This document shows positions 9,440-17,930 of a stretch of DNA of 64,000 nt, piece after piece; position 1 is the first letter of the stretch, and each line of letters starts with the position of its first letter. The notes below the pieces were generated by a model. The model worked only from the letters and a program-made list of their open reading frames with translations, was not told the origin of the DNA and ran no database searches. The DNA is from Streptomyces sp. NRRL F-5630 (GTDB taxonomy: Bacteria > Actinomycetota > Actinomycetes > Streptomycetales > Streptomycetaceae). The stretch is taken from the NCBI RefSeq assembly GCF_000719475.1, contig NZ_JOGO01000016.1, positions 1-64,000 of the forward strand. Direction: 5' to 3'. A program made the position numbers and the translations under genes.

Positions 9440-10710
9440 AGCAGCGCGTCGGGCTTGCCTTCGCCCCGCGGCCGTTCCTCGACCATCTTGCCCCAGACGA
9501 TCATCCGGTACGTACTGGTGAATTCCGGCGTGCAGGTCGTCAGAGTGAGGTAGCGGCCCGGCTTCGTGAAGCCCGATCCGGCCGGTACGGGGTGCAGGAC
9601 GGCGGTGTTCGCGGGCGAGGTCTGCGGGAGGATGCTCGTCATTCTGTACACGAAATACGTATCGCGGGTTTCTACGACGATGGGGTCACCCGGCTTGAGG
9701 CGATTGAGGTAACGGAAGGGCTCTCCGTGCGTGTTGCGGTGTCCAGCGAGCGCGAAGTTGCCGCTCTTCGCGGCGGGCATCGCCGTCTTGAGCGCGCCCT
9801 GCCCGTAGTGGCCGACCATCCCCTTGTCGAGGACCTTCGCCTTGCTGACGCCCTCGGCGATCGGGACGACGACGTCGAGCTTGGGGATCGTGAGGATCGC
9901 GAAGCCCTCGCCGGGCTGGAAGGCGCCGGGGCTGCGCTTGCCGTCGGCCCAGTCGTCCTGGAGCTGGTGCGCGGCGCCGTTCGCCTCGCGGTGCGCGCGC
10001 ACGTTCGTCCACCACAGCTGGTACGCGACGAAGAGGAGCATCACGAGGCCGAGCGTGATGAAGCCCTCGCCGAGCGCCGCGCTGACGCGGGTCCCCGCAC
10101 TCGGCCTGCGCGCCCGCTCCGCCCTGCGCGCCTCGACGCGCGAGAGGGGCCGCCCGTCCTGCGGCGGGCTGCCGACGGCACTCGCCGGGGCCGGGGCGGG
10201 GGCTCCGGGGGCGGTACGGCGATGCCCTCCGGCGCGGCGGCGTCCCTGGCCGGTACGGGACGCCCCGGCGGAGCCCGTCCCCCTGGCGCCCTTCGCGGCG
10301 GCGCGGCGGCGCGCGGCACGGCCCTCGCCGGGAGGCGGCCCGGGGACGGGCGGCACGGAGACGGGGGACCCGGGGGCGGGGGACCCGGAGGCCGGGGGCC
10401 GCGCGGGGACGGCCCCCCGCGCGTCCAGGAGGCTCGCCGGGAGCCGCAGGGCCATCGTGGAGTCGTCGTCAGGCCCCGGGGTCTCCCGACCCTCCGGAGC
10501 CCCGGCCTGCGGGGCTCCGGAGGCCGGGGCCCGCGAGACTTCGGAGGCCGGGGCCTGCGGGGACTCGGGGCTCGGGGCCGCCGCGGGGGCGGGAACGACG
10601 GGCGTTCCCATGACCGGTGTGCCCATGACCGGTGTGCCCATGACCGGCGTGTCCGTTAACGGCGCGCGCGGCTCGCGTCCCGTCTCGTGCTCGGGCCGCA
10701 GCGCGGTCAC
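9436..10710 (-). CDS. Class E sortase with long N-terminal tail and TTA codon (SrtE1-like)
   Basis: A 424-residue sortase. The first 210 residues are a Pro/Ala/Ser-rich cytoplasmic tail that starts with three PVMGT repeats; a membrane helix follows (about 222-242), then the sortase domain. Catalytic residues are His in LAGHRNTHG, Cys393 in TLTTCTPEF and Arg in TSTYRMIVWG. Codon 18 is the rare leucine codon TTA (complement of TAA at 10657-10659), which in Streptomyces makes translation depend on the bldA tRNA. The GTG start overlaps the pabA stop by 4 nt. The tail is much longer than in the neighbouring sortase; its role is unknown. Confidence 0.92.
   Translation of the reverse strand: MTALRPEHETGREPRAPLTDTPVMGTPVMGTPVMGTPVVPAPAAAPSPESPQAPASEVSRAPASGAPQAGAPEGRETPGPDDDSTMALRLPASLLDARGAVPARPPASGSPAPGSPVSVPPVPGPPPGEGRAARRRAAAKGARGTGSAGASRTGQGRRRAGGHRRTAPGAPAPAPASAVGSPPQDGRPLSRVEARRAERARRPSAGTRVSAALGEGFITLGLVMLLFVAYQLWWTNVRAHREANGAAHQLQDDWADGKRSPGAFQPGEGFAILTIPKLDVVVPIAEGVSKAKVLDKGMVGHYGQGALKTAMPAAKSGNFALAGHRNTHGEPFRYLNRLKPGDPIVVETRDTYFVYRMTSILPQTSPANTAVLHPVPAGSGFTKPGRYLTLTTCTPEFTSTYRMIVWGKMVEERPRGEGKPDALL
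10604..10648 (-). repeat. 15-bp tandem repeat encoding PVMGT
   Basis: Three tandem copies of a 15-bp unit (plus-strand GTGCCCATGACCGGT and near-identical copies) at 10604-10618, 10619-10633 and 10634-10648 lie in frame in the N-terminal tail of the sortase gene. Such in-frame repeats can vary in copy number by slippage. Confidence 0.85.
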
Positions 10711-11372
10711 GCCGAGGCCCTGCCCACCACCGGCGCGAGTCCTGCCGAGCGGCCGACCGCGCCCGTGTCGCCGCAGGCGGCGAGCCAGTTGGCGAGCATG
10801 AGGTGGCCGTGCTCGGTGAGCACCGACTCGGGGTGGAACTGCACGCCCTCGACCGCGAGTTCGCGGTGGCGCACACCCATGATGATCCCGTCGCGGGTGC
10901 GCGCGGTGACCTCCAGGACTTCCGGCAGTCCGGTGGGCTCGGCGGAGAGCGAGTGGTAGCGCGTCGCGGTGAAGGGCGAGGGGAGCCCGGAGAAGACGCC
11001 ACCGCCCTCGTGCAGCACCTCGGAGGTCCGCCCGTGGAGCAGTTCGGGGGCCCGGCCCACGACGCCCCCGTAGGCGACGACCATCGACTGCATCCCGAGG
11101 CAGACCCCGAAGACGGGCAGGCCCGTGTCCCCGCAGTGCCGCACCATCTCGACGCACACCCCGGCCTCCTCGGGGGTGCCGGGGCCCGGGGACAGCAGGA
11201 CGCCGTCGTAGCGGGCCGGATCGGCGTCGGCGGTGCTCACCTCGTCGTTGCGCAGCACCTCGCACACGGCACCGAGCTGGTGGAGGTACTGGACGATGTT
11301 GAAGACGAAGCTGTCGTAGTTGTCGACGACGAGCACCCGGCTCGCGGTACGGGCGGGGGCCTCGGTGGTCAT
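10707..11372 (-). CDS. pabA: Anthranilate/aminodeoxychorismate synthase component II
   Basis: A 221-residue class I glutamine amidotransferase. The oxyanion motif SPGPGTP, the nucleophile Cys in GVCLGMQ (about residue 88) and the His/Glu pair in FHPES are all visible. It releases ammonia from glutamine for a chorismate-using partner in folate or tryptophan synthesis; no partner subunit is encoded nearby. The ATG at 11372 overlaps the stop of the small membrane protein gene (ATGA), and its own stop overlaps the sortase GTG. It therefore sits inside a translationally coupled chain, a position conserved next to pknB in Streptomyces. Confidence 0.92.
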   Translation of the reverse strand: MTTEAPARTASRVLVVDNYDSFVFNIVQYLHQLGAVCEVLRNDEVSTADADPARYDGVLLSPGPGTPEEAGVCVEMVRHCGDTGLPVFGVCLGMQSMVVAYGGVVGRAPELLHGRTSEVLHEGGGVFSGLPSPFTATRYHSLSAEPTGLPEVLEVTARTRDGIIMGVRHRELAVEGVQFHPESVLTEHGHLMLANWLAACGDTGAVGRSAGLAPVVGRASA

Positions 11373-11545
11373 CGCACTGCTCGCATTCCCTGGTCGACGG
11401 TGACGTCGTTGAAGGGGAGCAGCGGCTCCGCCCACGGGAAGACGTACTGGAAGAGGAGGAAGACCACGGCGAGGGCGAGGACGAGCGAGAGAAGCGCCTT
11501 GATCCACGTGTTTCCCGGCAGATGCCGCCAGATCCACCCGTACAT
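11369..11545 (-). CDS. Small membrane protein of unknown function
   Basis: A 58-residue protein beginning MYGWIWRHLPG with one strong membrane helix (about residues 15-38) and a short hydrophilic C-terminus ending near VDQGMRAVR. It overlaps pabA by 4 nt. An in-frame ATG at 11599 would add 18 residues, but the stretch from 11545 looks like the conserved core. It has no recognised domain. Its coupling to the sortase genes suggests an envelope role, which is inference only. Confidence 0.75.
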   Translation of the reverse strand: MYGWIWRHLPGNTWIKALLSLVLALAVVFLLFQYVFPWAEPLLPFNDVTVDQGMRAVR

Positions 11546-11848
11546 GTGCCGTGCCGTCCCTGCTGTCGCTCTTGCCGTTGTGCCGTTCGCTGCCGTCACC
11601 CCGGCCTTCCCGAAGGCTCCGGGGGTGCGGCCCCAGCCTAAAGGGACGAGGGCCCGCCGCGTGGGCGTGCTGCGGAAAGCCTTGGTGCGGCGCGAGGTTG
11701 TTCTTTACCCTGCGGGACCTCGCCGGGACTCCGCGCGGCCTCGCGGGGGCTCCACGCCTCGCGCGGAGCCGGTGGACTCTTGCCGCGCTCCGCCCCACCT
11801 TGCGGTGCTGCGCCGGGCCTCATGGGGCCCGCGGAGGCCCGCGCGGCC
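11546..11848. other. Intergenic region with 17-bp inverted repeat
   Basis: No gene is seen. A 17-bp sequence at 11762-11778 is the exact inverted complement of 11851-11867, which lies in the last codons of the DUF881 gene (AGTCCACCGGCTCCGCG). The 72-nt interval is rich in CGCGAGGCC-like repeats. In the minus-strand transcript the end of the DUF881 frame could fold back on its 3' leader and act as a terminator or processing signal. Confidence 0.6.
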
Positions 11849-12631
11849 TCAGTCCACCGGCTCCGCGTAGTGCAGGTCCACCGTGCCGGTGTACCCCGGC
11901 AGGGTCCTGGTGCCCTCGTCCTCGGCCTTCCAGCCGAGCCCGTAGGCGTTGACGTAGAGCATGTAGTTCTGGATCGCGGAGGACTCCGAAAGGGCCGTGC
12001 GCAGCTTGTCGGGGTCACCTACAGCGGTGATCTTGTAGGGCGGCGAGTAGACGCGGCCCTGGAGGATCAGGGTGTTGCCGACGCAGCGCACCGCGCTCGT
12101 GGAGATGAGCCGCTGCCCCATGACCTCGATGCCGCGCGCCCCGCCCTGCCACAGCGCGTTGACGACCGCCTGGAGGTCCTGCTGGTGGATGACGAGGTCG
12201 TTGGGCTGCGGCTCCGGGTAGCCGGGGAGCTTGGGCCCGGCGTCGGGGGGCGCGTCCTGGAGCGTGACGGAGACGGCCTGGCCGCGCACGGGCCGCGTGC
12301 CGGCGCGGTCCTCGATCCCGGTCAGCCGCTTGTCCTCGGCCTCGCTGCGCCCGTCGTCGCGGGCGGCGAGCGATTCGACGTGGCGGCGCAGCGCGGTGTT
12401 CTCGCGCTCGGCGTCGCCGTTCTTGTCGCTGCGCTCCTTGATGAGGTCGGAGAGCTTGAGGAGCGAGGCGTCGGTACGGATGTTGGTGCCGCGCGCGGTG
12501 TGGAAACTCGTGAAGAAGATCAGCCCGGCGAGGGCGAAGACCGCGAGGGTGAGGATTCTCGCGGGGCGGAAGCGGAACCCGTGGCCTGCGGGGCTGGATC
12601 GCTTCGGGGGGGAGTCGGCAGAATTGCTCAA
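11849..12631 (-). CDS. DUF881 family membrane protein
   Basis: A 260-residue protein with an N-terminal membrane helix (about residues 27-45), a short coiled-coil-like region (about 55-90) and a C-terminal DUF881 domain. DUF881 proteins are common next to crgA and pknB in actinobacteria and are probably extracytoplasmic division- or envelope-linked proteins of unknown biochemical role. The start is a TTG at 12631, supported by GAAGGAGA a few nucleotides upstream on the minus strand and by the MSNSAD opening. It is divergent from crgA with a 159-nt shared regulatory gap. Confidence 0.88.
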   Translation of the reverse strand: MSNSADSPPKRSSPAGHGFRFRPARILTLAVFALAGLIFFTSFHTARGTNIRTDASLLKLSDLIKERSDKNGDAERENTALRRHVESLAARDDGRSEAEDKRLTGIEDRAGTRPVRGQAVSVTLQDAPPDAGPKLPGYPEPQPNDLVIHQQDLQAVVNALWQGGARGIEVMGQRLISTSAVRCVGNTLILQGRVYSPPYKITAVGDPDKLRTALSESSAIQNYMLYVNAYGLGWKAEDEGTRTLPGYTGTVDLHYAEPVD

Positions 12632-12790
12632 CGTACCCTGATCTCCTTCGGCGCCGTGGAAGCACTACGCTAACGGACGCCCGGAGGGTCCCGGGGTCCG
12701 CCCGAGCGCCCGAAGAGCGCCCGCCCCGTTCCTTGCGGCCGGCCTCGTACGGCTCCGCACCGAACAGCGCATCGACAGGAGAGCCCCCTC

Positions 12791-13051
12791 GTGCCGAAGT
12801 CCCGTATCCGCAAGAAGGCCGACTACACGCCGCCGCCCGCCGCGAAGCAGCAGGCGACGACGGTCAAGCTCAGCAACGGAAGCTGGGTCGCCCCGCTGAT
12901 GCTGGCGATGTTCGCCCTCGGGCTCGCCTGGATCGTCGTCTTCTATGTGACGGACGGCAGTCTGCCGATCGACTCGCTCGACAACTGGAACATCCTCGTC
13001 GGCTTCGGCTTCATCGCCGCGGGCTTCGGCGTATCGACCCGCTGGAAGTAG
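12791..13051 (+). CDS. crgA: Cell division inhibitor CrgA
   Basis: An 86-residue two-helix membrane protein matching CrgA: basic MPKSRIRKK start, helix 1 (about 35-55), a short loop and helix 2 (about 65-81), ending STRWK. CrgA links FtsZ-ring timing to peptidoglycan synthesis and delays septation in aerial hyphae. The GTG at 12791 has CAGGAGAG 8-9 nt upstream. A DnaA-box cluster lies just downstream. Confidence 0.96.
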   Translation: MPKSRIRKKADYTPPPAAKQQATTVKLSNGSWVAPLMLAMFALGLAWIVVFYVTDGSLPIDSLDNWNILVGFGFIAAGFGVSTRWK

Positions 13052-13143
13052 CGCGCGAGCCGTACCGGCCGGGGTCCTGGTCCACCGGGACTCCGGCCTT
13101 CGGCGTGCCCGCGCACAGGGCCGTGCACAAGCCCTGCCCTGAG

Positions 13144-13420
13144 TTATCCACAGCGCTATCCACACTGGGGAAAAGTTCAGACGATCTGTGGATAACTCTC
13201 AGAGGGTTGACGCCGGTATGACCGCGAAGGGCATGCCGGAACCCCTCCCGCGTGCACGTTCGAACGCGGCTCGACAGAAAAAGCTCCTCACGAACCCGCA
13301 GGTCAGGGCCAGTACGGTGCCCCACACCCTCCAGCCCCTCCTCCGAACGCACACCTCGCGACACCGCCCGTGTACGAGCTGTGGACAACTGGGCTCGAAC
13401 ATTCGAACACCTGTGCATAA
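13144..13420. promoter_or_regulatory. Secondary DnaA-box cluster outside oriC
   Basis: Five DnaA-box-like 9-mers lie between crgA and the rhomboid gene: TTATCCACA at 13144-13152, CTATCCACA at 13156-13164, TGTGGATAA at 13187-13195, TGTGGACAA at 13380-13388 (exact Streptomyces box) and TGTGCATAA at 13412-13420. Three match TTRTCCACA exactly. No gene lies in 13052-13488. From memory, S. coelicolor has DnaA-titrating clusters near oriC, one of them in the crgA cosmid; this may be its equivalent. Confidence 0.75.
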
Positions 13421-13488
13421 GCGGGGAGCGGTGGCCCTCGATGGCTCGCTCCGGTGAGCGAGCCGCTCAGAGGCCGGGGCAGGTCAGC

Positions 13489-14532
13489 TCACGTCAGGGC
13501 GGCGGTACGGACGAGCACGCAGACGACGAGCGCGACGAGGACGACGGCGCACGTCCCCCACTGCACGAGCGCGCGGTGCCGGCGGGGCGCGTAGACGAGT
13601 CCGGCGGCGACGAGCACGCCGACGACGAGGCCACCGATGTGGGCCTGCCAGGAGATGTTGCTCCAGCCGAAGGTGATGATCAGGTTGATCACGAGCAGCG
13701 CGACGAAGGGCCGGACATCGGCCCGGACGCGCAGCACGAGGATGCCGGTCGCGCCGAAGAGGCCGAAGATCGCGCCGGAGGCACCGAGGGAGGCGGTGTT
13801 GGGGGCCGCGAAGAGGTAGCAGGCCACGCTGCCGCCCACGGCGGCGAGGAGATAGAGGGTGAGGAAGCGCGCGCGCCCCAGCATCGACTCGATGGCCGGG
13901 CCGAGGAACCACAGGCTCAGCATGTTGACCGCGATGTGCCAGATCTGCTGGTGCAGGAAGGCGGCGGTGAGCAGCCGGTACCACTCGCCCTCCGCGACCC
14001 CGACGAGGTGGTCGGCGCCGTAGTAGGGAAGCGCCCGCCCGATCATCTCCAGGTTTTCGAGCAGCCGCTGCTGATCGGGGACGGCCTGCACGAGCAGGAA
14101 GACCGCGAGGTTGAGCGCGATCAGGATCTTGGTGACCAGCCGGGGATCGCCCTGCACGACTCCGCCCGCGAGGGTCCGCGGCCGGGCGTCCCCGCGCGGA
14201 GCACCGCCCGCGCCGCCACCCCGCTGCCACGGCCGCGACACCCGCGCCGCCGCGCTCGCCCCGCCGGGCGCGCCCGCCGGGACCGGCACGGGGCCGCCGC
14301 CCTGCCGTACGCAGTCGGGGCACTGGAAGCCGACCGAGGCGCTGATCATGCAGTCCGTGCAGATGGGCCGCTTGCAGCGGGTGCAGCTGATGCCCGTCTC
14401 CCGCCCCGGGTGGCGGTAGCACGAGGGGGCCGCCGCCTCCGGGCCGCCCGGTCCGGCCGCTCCGGGGCCGCCCGGTCCCGTCGGCTCCCCGCCCGGCACA
14501 CCGGCGCTGCCGGGCTGGTCCTTCGGGTCCAT
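13489..14532 (-). CDS. Rhomboid-family intramembrane serine protease
   Basis: A 347-residue protein. The N-terminal cytoplasmic part has a B-box-like zinc motif (CYRHPGRETGISCTRC followed by CTDC and CPDC). The membrane part has six or seven helices with the rhomboid motifs: the HIAVNMLSLWFLG segment, the catalytic Ser in GASGAIFG (about 255) and the His in SWQAHIGG (about 308). It cleaves substrate proteins within the membrane; the substrate is unknown. The ATG at 14532 is preceded by GGGAGGAG on the minus strand. The cyclophilin gene lies 222 nt upstream in the same direction. Confidence 0.92.
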   Translation of the reverse strand: MDPKDQPGSAGVPGGEPTGPGGPGAAGPGGPEAAAPSCYRHPGRETGISCTRCKRPICTDCMISASVGFQCPDCVRQGGGPVPVPAGAPGGASAAARVSRPWQRGGGAGGAPRGDARPRTLAGGVVQGDPRLVTKILIALNLAVFLLVQAVPDQQRLLENLEMIGRALPYYGADHLVGVAEGEWYRLLTAAFLHQQIWHIAVNMLSLWFLGPAIESMLGRARFLTLYLLAAVGGSVACYLFAAPNTASLGASGAIFGLFGATGILVLRVRADVRPFVALLVINLIITFGWSNISWQAHIGGLVVGVLVAAGLVYAPRRHRALVQWGTCAVVLVALVVCVLVRTAALT

Positions 14533-14754
14533 GGGGCTCCTCCCTGAGCCGAGTGCGCCACCGCCGCTCGGCGGGGTCGGGACGTGGGCACGCCCCGTCC
14601 CCCTTGACGGATGGACGGGGCGTTTTGTTCCCGCGCGGCTCGGCTCCCGCTGGGCGGGCCGGGGAGCCCGTGGCGGGGAGACCCGGCTCCGGGAATCCCC
14701 GCGCGACTCACTGCGGCCCCGCGGGACCCCGCGCGGGAAACGCGCGAGAGCGCC

Positions 14755-15282
<528 letters not shown>

Positions 15283-15535
15283 GATGTGCCTTCCGTTGTC
15301 CTTGAAGCTCTCGCCCCGATCCTCGCACGGACGGCCCCGGGAGCCACGCCCCGTCGAACCCCTGTACGAGAACGAGTGCGGCCTCGCGCCCCGCCCGGCC
15401 CCGCCTCCGGTCCCGCCCCGCGCCCCGGCTGACCCGGATGGCCCGCCACTTGGCCCCCGTACGGCGATCCGGCGGGCATGATCGCGCCGGGGGTGGAAAG
15501 GTGAAATACCGTACGCCACCGAGGAGGAGGAACCC

Positions 15536-16222
15536 GTGACACGCATCGACAGCGTGCGCGCCGCGACGGGCTCGGCGAGGGAGAGCGTGCTGCACGCCGC
15601 GGAAGCGGTTGCTCCCTACGCCGACACCGCCCGCGAGCGCGCCGCGCTCTACGCCGGCGAGGCCCGTTCCCGGCTCGCGCCGAAGGTCGCCCAGGCCGCC
15701 GACCAGGCCAAGGTGCAGTACGACGCCTACCTGGCCCCGCGCCTGGAGCAGGCCCGTACCCACATCCCGCCGCGCGTCGACGAAGCGGCCCAGCAGGCCG
15801 CGGTCCAGGCCCGCAAGGCCGCCAAGCAGACCCGCAAGGCGGCCCACCAGGCCGCCGACTACTCCCGCCCGCGCATCGAGCAGGCCCGCGCCGCCGCGAC
15901 CCCGGTCGCGGAGGAGGCGAGCGCGCGCAGCGCGGCGGCACTCGCCGCACTGCGCGGCCAGGTCTCGCCGAAGGACGTGCAGAAGCTCGTCAAGAAGAAC
16001 CAGCGCCGCCGCGGCGGTGGCTTCGTCAAGGGCCTCGCCGTCGTCACCCTGCTCGCGGGCGGTGCCTACGCCGCCTGGAAGTGGTGGGACAAGCAGGCGA
16101 ACCCGGACTGGCTCGTCGAGCCCCCGGCCCCCACCGAGGTCCCGGAGAGCGGCGGCCACCTCAGCGCGGTCGACGGCACCTCCGACGCCGAGTCCCCGTC
16201 GAGCGCCGAGCACAAGGGCTGA
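15536..16222 (+). CDS. DUF5324 family protein
   Basis: A 228-residue Ala-rich protein of a Streptomyces family of unknown function. Residues 1-150 form long amphipathic helices with repeated A-x-x-A patterns (apolipoprotein-like). A membrane helix follows (about 160-180), and then a short acidic outer tail. The GTG start at 15536 has a strong GAGGAGGAGG site 5 nt upstream. It ends at a hairpin terminator. The predicted topology, cytoplasmic helices with a C-terminal anchor, is inference. Confidence 0.85.
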   Translation: MTRIDSVRAATGSARESVLHAAEAVAPYADTARERAALYAGEARSRLAPKVAQAADQAKVQYDAYLAPRLEQARTHIPPRVDEAAQQAAVQARKAAKQTRKAAHQAADYSRPRIEQARAAATPVAEEASARSAAALAALRGQVSPKDVQKLVKKNQRRRGGGFVKGLAVVTLLAGGAYAAWKWWDKQANPDWLVEPPAPTEVPESGGHLSAVDGTSDAESPSSAEHKG

Positions 16223-16247
16223 GCCACCGGCCCTCCCGCACGCGTAC

Positions 16248-16278
16248 GCCCCCGGACGGAGCCTTTCCGCCCGGGGGC
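16248..16278. terminator. Hairpin terminator after DUF5324 gene
   Basis: GCCCCCGG at 16248-16255 pairs with CCGGGGGC at 16271-16278, and CGGA/TCCG extend the stem inside; CTTTGC follows. Confidence 0.75.
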
Positions 16279-16363
16279 TTTGCACGCCCCGGGCCGGGCG
16301 GCGTTCCCTGGACCAGGGACAAGCCGTTGTCCTCGTGGGCCGAGGGCCGGTCGGCTCGCGCGA

Positions 16364-16379
16364 TGTTCCACGTGGAACA
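16364..16379. repeat. parS-like site (variant palindrome)
   Basis: TGTTCCACGTGGAACA, a symmetric variant of TGTTTCACGTGAAACA with one change per half-site. It is the leftmost ParB-type site in the window. Confidence 0.7.
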
Positions 16380-16399
16380 GGGACCGAGCGGCCGAGCGA

Positions 16400-16415
16400 T
16401 GTTCCACGTGGAACA
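16400..16415. repeat. parS-like site (variant palindrome)
   Basis: A second copy of TGTTCCACGTGGAACA, 36 bp after the first, between the DUF5324 gene and the small minus-strand gene. Confidence 0.7.
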
Positions 16416-16480
16416 CGCGCCGACCGCCCTTCGCTGCCGGGAAACCGGGATGGCCCCGCGCCGCCGACCGCCCCGCCGCC

Positions 16481-16747
16481 TCAGGCCGGCAACTGGTCCA
16501 CGTACCGCTTGGCCGTCACCAGCGAGACCCCGGGATGGGCCTCCCGTACCTCCTTGACGGCGGCGACCTTCCCCCGCTTCCGCGCGACCTCCCGCACCCG
16601 CCCCGCGTCCACCTGCCGCCGGAAGCCCTCGTAGGAGCCGTACCGCTCCTCGAAGACCCGCGCCCGCTTCCGTGCGCCCAGCCGGCTCACGAGCCCGGCC
16701 GCGAGCACCACGGCCATCCCGCCGTACAGCGCCGCCTCACCGATCAT
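16481..16747 (-). CDS. Small membrane protein of unknown function
   Basis: An 88-residue protein: an N-terminal membrane helix (about 5-22), a basic stretch and a C-terminal helical segment, KVAAVKEVREAHPGVSLVTA. This loosely resembles the L7/L12 C-terminal helix pattern (VKxVREx...LxxAKxxV). The ATG at 16747 has GGGGGGAG 4 nt upstream. The resemblance is weak and no function is assigned. It ends next to the two parS-like sites. Confidence 0.75.
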   Translation of the reverse strand: MIGEAALYGGMAVVLAAGLVSRLGARKRARVFEERYGSYEGFRRQVDAGRVREVARKRGKVAAVKEVREAHPGVSLVTAKRYVDQLPA

Positions 16748-16878
16748 CGCTCTCCCCCCTTGTCCGTGTCCGGACCGCTTTCCCGGCTCCTCCCCCGGCT
16801 TCGCGCGGGCGAACCCGTCACTTGCCCGGGAGGGGAGCGCGGGGGAGGTGGAGTCGCCGTGGACTCCCGACACGAAAG

Positions 16879-16907
16879 AGCCCCCCTCGCGCGCGGCGAG
16901 GGGGGCT
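16879..16907. terminator. Terminator after tRNA-Ala
   Basis: A perfect 12-bp stem (AGCCCCCCTCGC at 16879-16890, complement at 16896-16907) with a 5-nt loop lies 11 nt after the 3' end of the minus-strand tRNA. Confidence 0.8.
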
Positions 16908-16918
16908 CCGACCTGCGG

Positions 16919-16991
16919 TGGACCCTAGGAGAGTCGAACTCCTGACATCCGCCATGCAAAGACGGCGCTCTACCAACTGAGCTAAGGGCCC
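16919..16991 (-). tRNA. tRNA-Ala (anticodon TGC)
   Basis: A 73-nt tRNA read on the minus strand. The acceptor stem GGGCCCT pairs with AGGGTCC, the D-arm is GCTC..GAGC, the anticodon loop is TTTGCAT with anticodon TGC, and the T-loop is TTCGACT. The discriminator is A. The 3' CCA is not encoded. Confidence 0.97.
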
Positions 16992-17244
16992 TGGATGCCG
17001 TGCCACCGCCGGAAGCGACGCTGACACCTGCCACAGGATAGCGGTACACCCCCCGGCTTCCGCAAAAAGCGATGCGGACGGCCCCAGGAGGCGGCCTCGC
17101 GGGGCTGCCCTCGGCGGGGACCGCTCCGTAGGATGCGGTCAGGCACGTGGGGCCGGAGGGGGCCCGGGCAACCGGCCGCCGGCGCACGGCCGGTGGTTCG
17201 CCCGTACGAACCGCGCCTGTGGGGAAGCCAAGGGGAGACGCGCC

Positions 17245-17922
17245 ATGGACGCAGCACACCGGGAAGCGACGGCGAGAGCGGCGACGGGGGAGAGCGCCCG
17301 GCTCCCGCAGCCCTCCACGGAGACCGCCCGCCTCCCGCAGGAGAACGCCCCGGAGACGGCCCGCCCGCACGAGGAGCGTGGCCGGAACCACGAAACCGCC
17401 GCGAAGTCGCGGGAGTTGCAGCGCGTCTGGTACGGCGAGCCGCTCGGCACGCTCTTCCGCCGCCTCATCGACGACCTCGGCCTCAACCAGGCCCGCCTCG
17501 CCGCGGTCCTCGGACTCTCCGCGCCGATGCTCTCGCAGCTCATGAGCGGCCAGCGCGCCAAGATCGGCAATCCGAGCGTCGTCCAGCGCGTCCAGCTCCT
17601 CCAGGAACTCGCGGCCCAGGTCGTCGACGGCAGCGTCCCCGCCGCCGAGGCCACCCTGCGGATGGACGAGATCCGCGCCTCGCGCGGCGGTTCCGTGCTC
17701 TCCACCGGACAGACCGGCTCGACGAGTGGCGGCGCCCCCACCGTGCGCCGCGTCGTCCGTGAGATGCAGGCCCTCCTGCGCTCGGTCGCCTCCGCCCAGG
17801 ACATCGTCGCCGCCGCCGCGCTCATCGCCGACGACCACCCCGAACTCGCCGAGCTGCTCCGGGTGTACGGGGCCGGGCGCACCTCCGAAGCCATCGACCA
17901 CTACGCCACGCACCAGGGCTGA
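17245..17922 (+). CDS. Helix-turn-helix DNA-binding protein
   Basis: A 225-residue protein. The first 55 residues are a charged low-complexity tail. A Cro/C1-type helix-turn-helix follows (about 70-105, LNQARLAAVLGLSAPMLSQLMSG), then a longer helical C-terminal part. It is probably a transcription regulator. The ATG at 17245 is preceded by AAGGGGAG. The following kinase gene starts 8 nt after its stop, so the two form an operon and the kinase may phosphorylate this regulator (inference). Its DNA targets are unknown. Confidence 0.88.
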   Translation: MDAAHREATARAATGESARLPQPSTETARLPQENAPETARPHEERGRNHETAAKSRELQRVWYGEPLGTLFRRLIDDLGLNQARLAAVLGLSAPMLSQLMSGQRAKIGNPSVVQRVQLLQELAAQVVDGSVPAAEATLRMDEIRASRGGSVLSTGQTGSTSGGAPTVRRVVREMQALLRSVASAQDIVAAAALIADDHPELAELLRVYGAGRTSEAIDHYATHQG

Positions 17923-17930
17923 GCGCCGCC

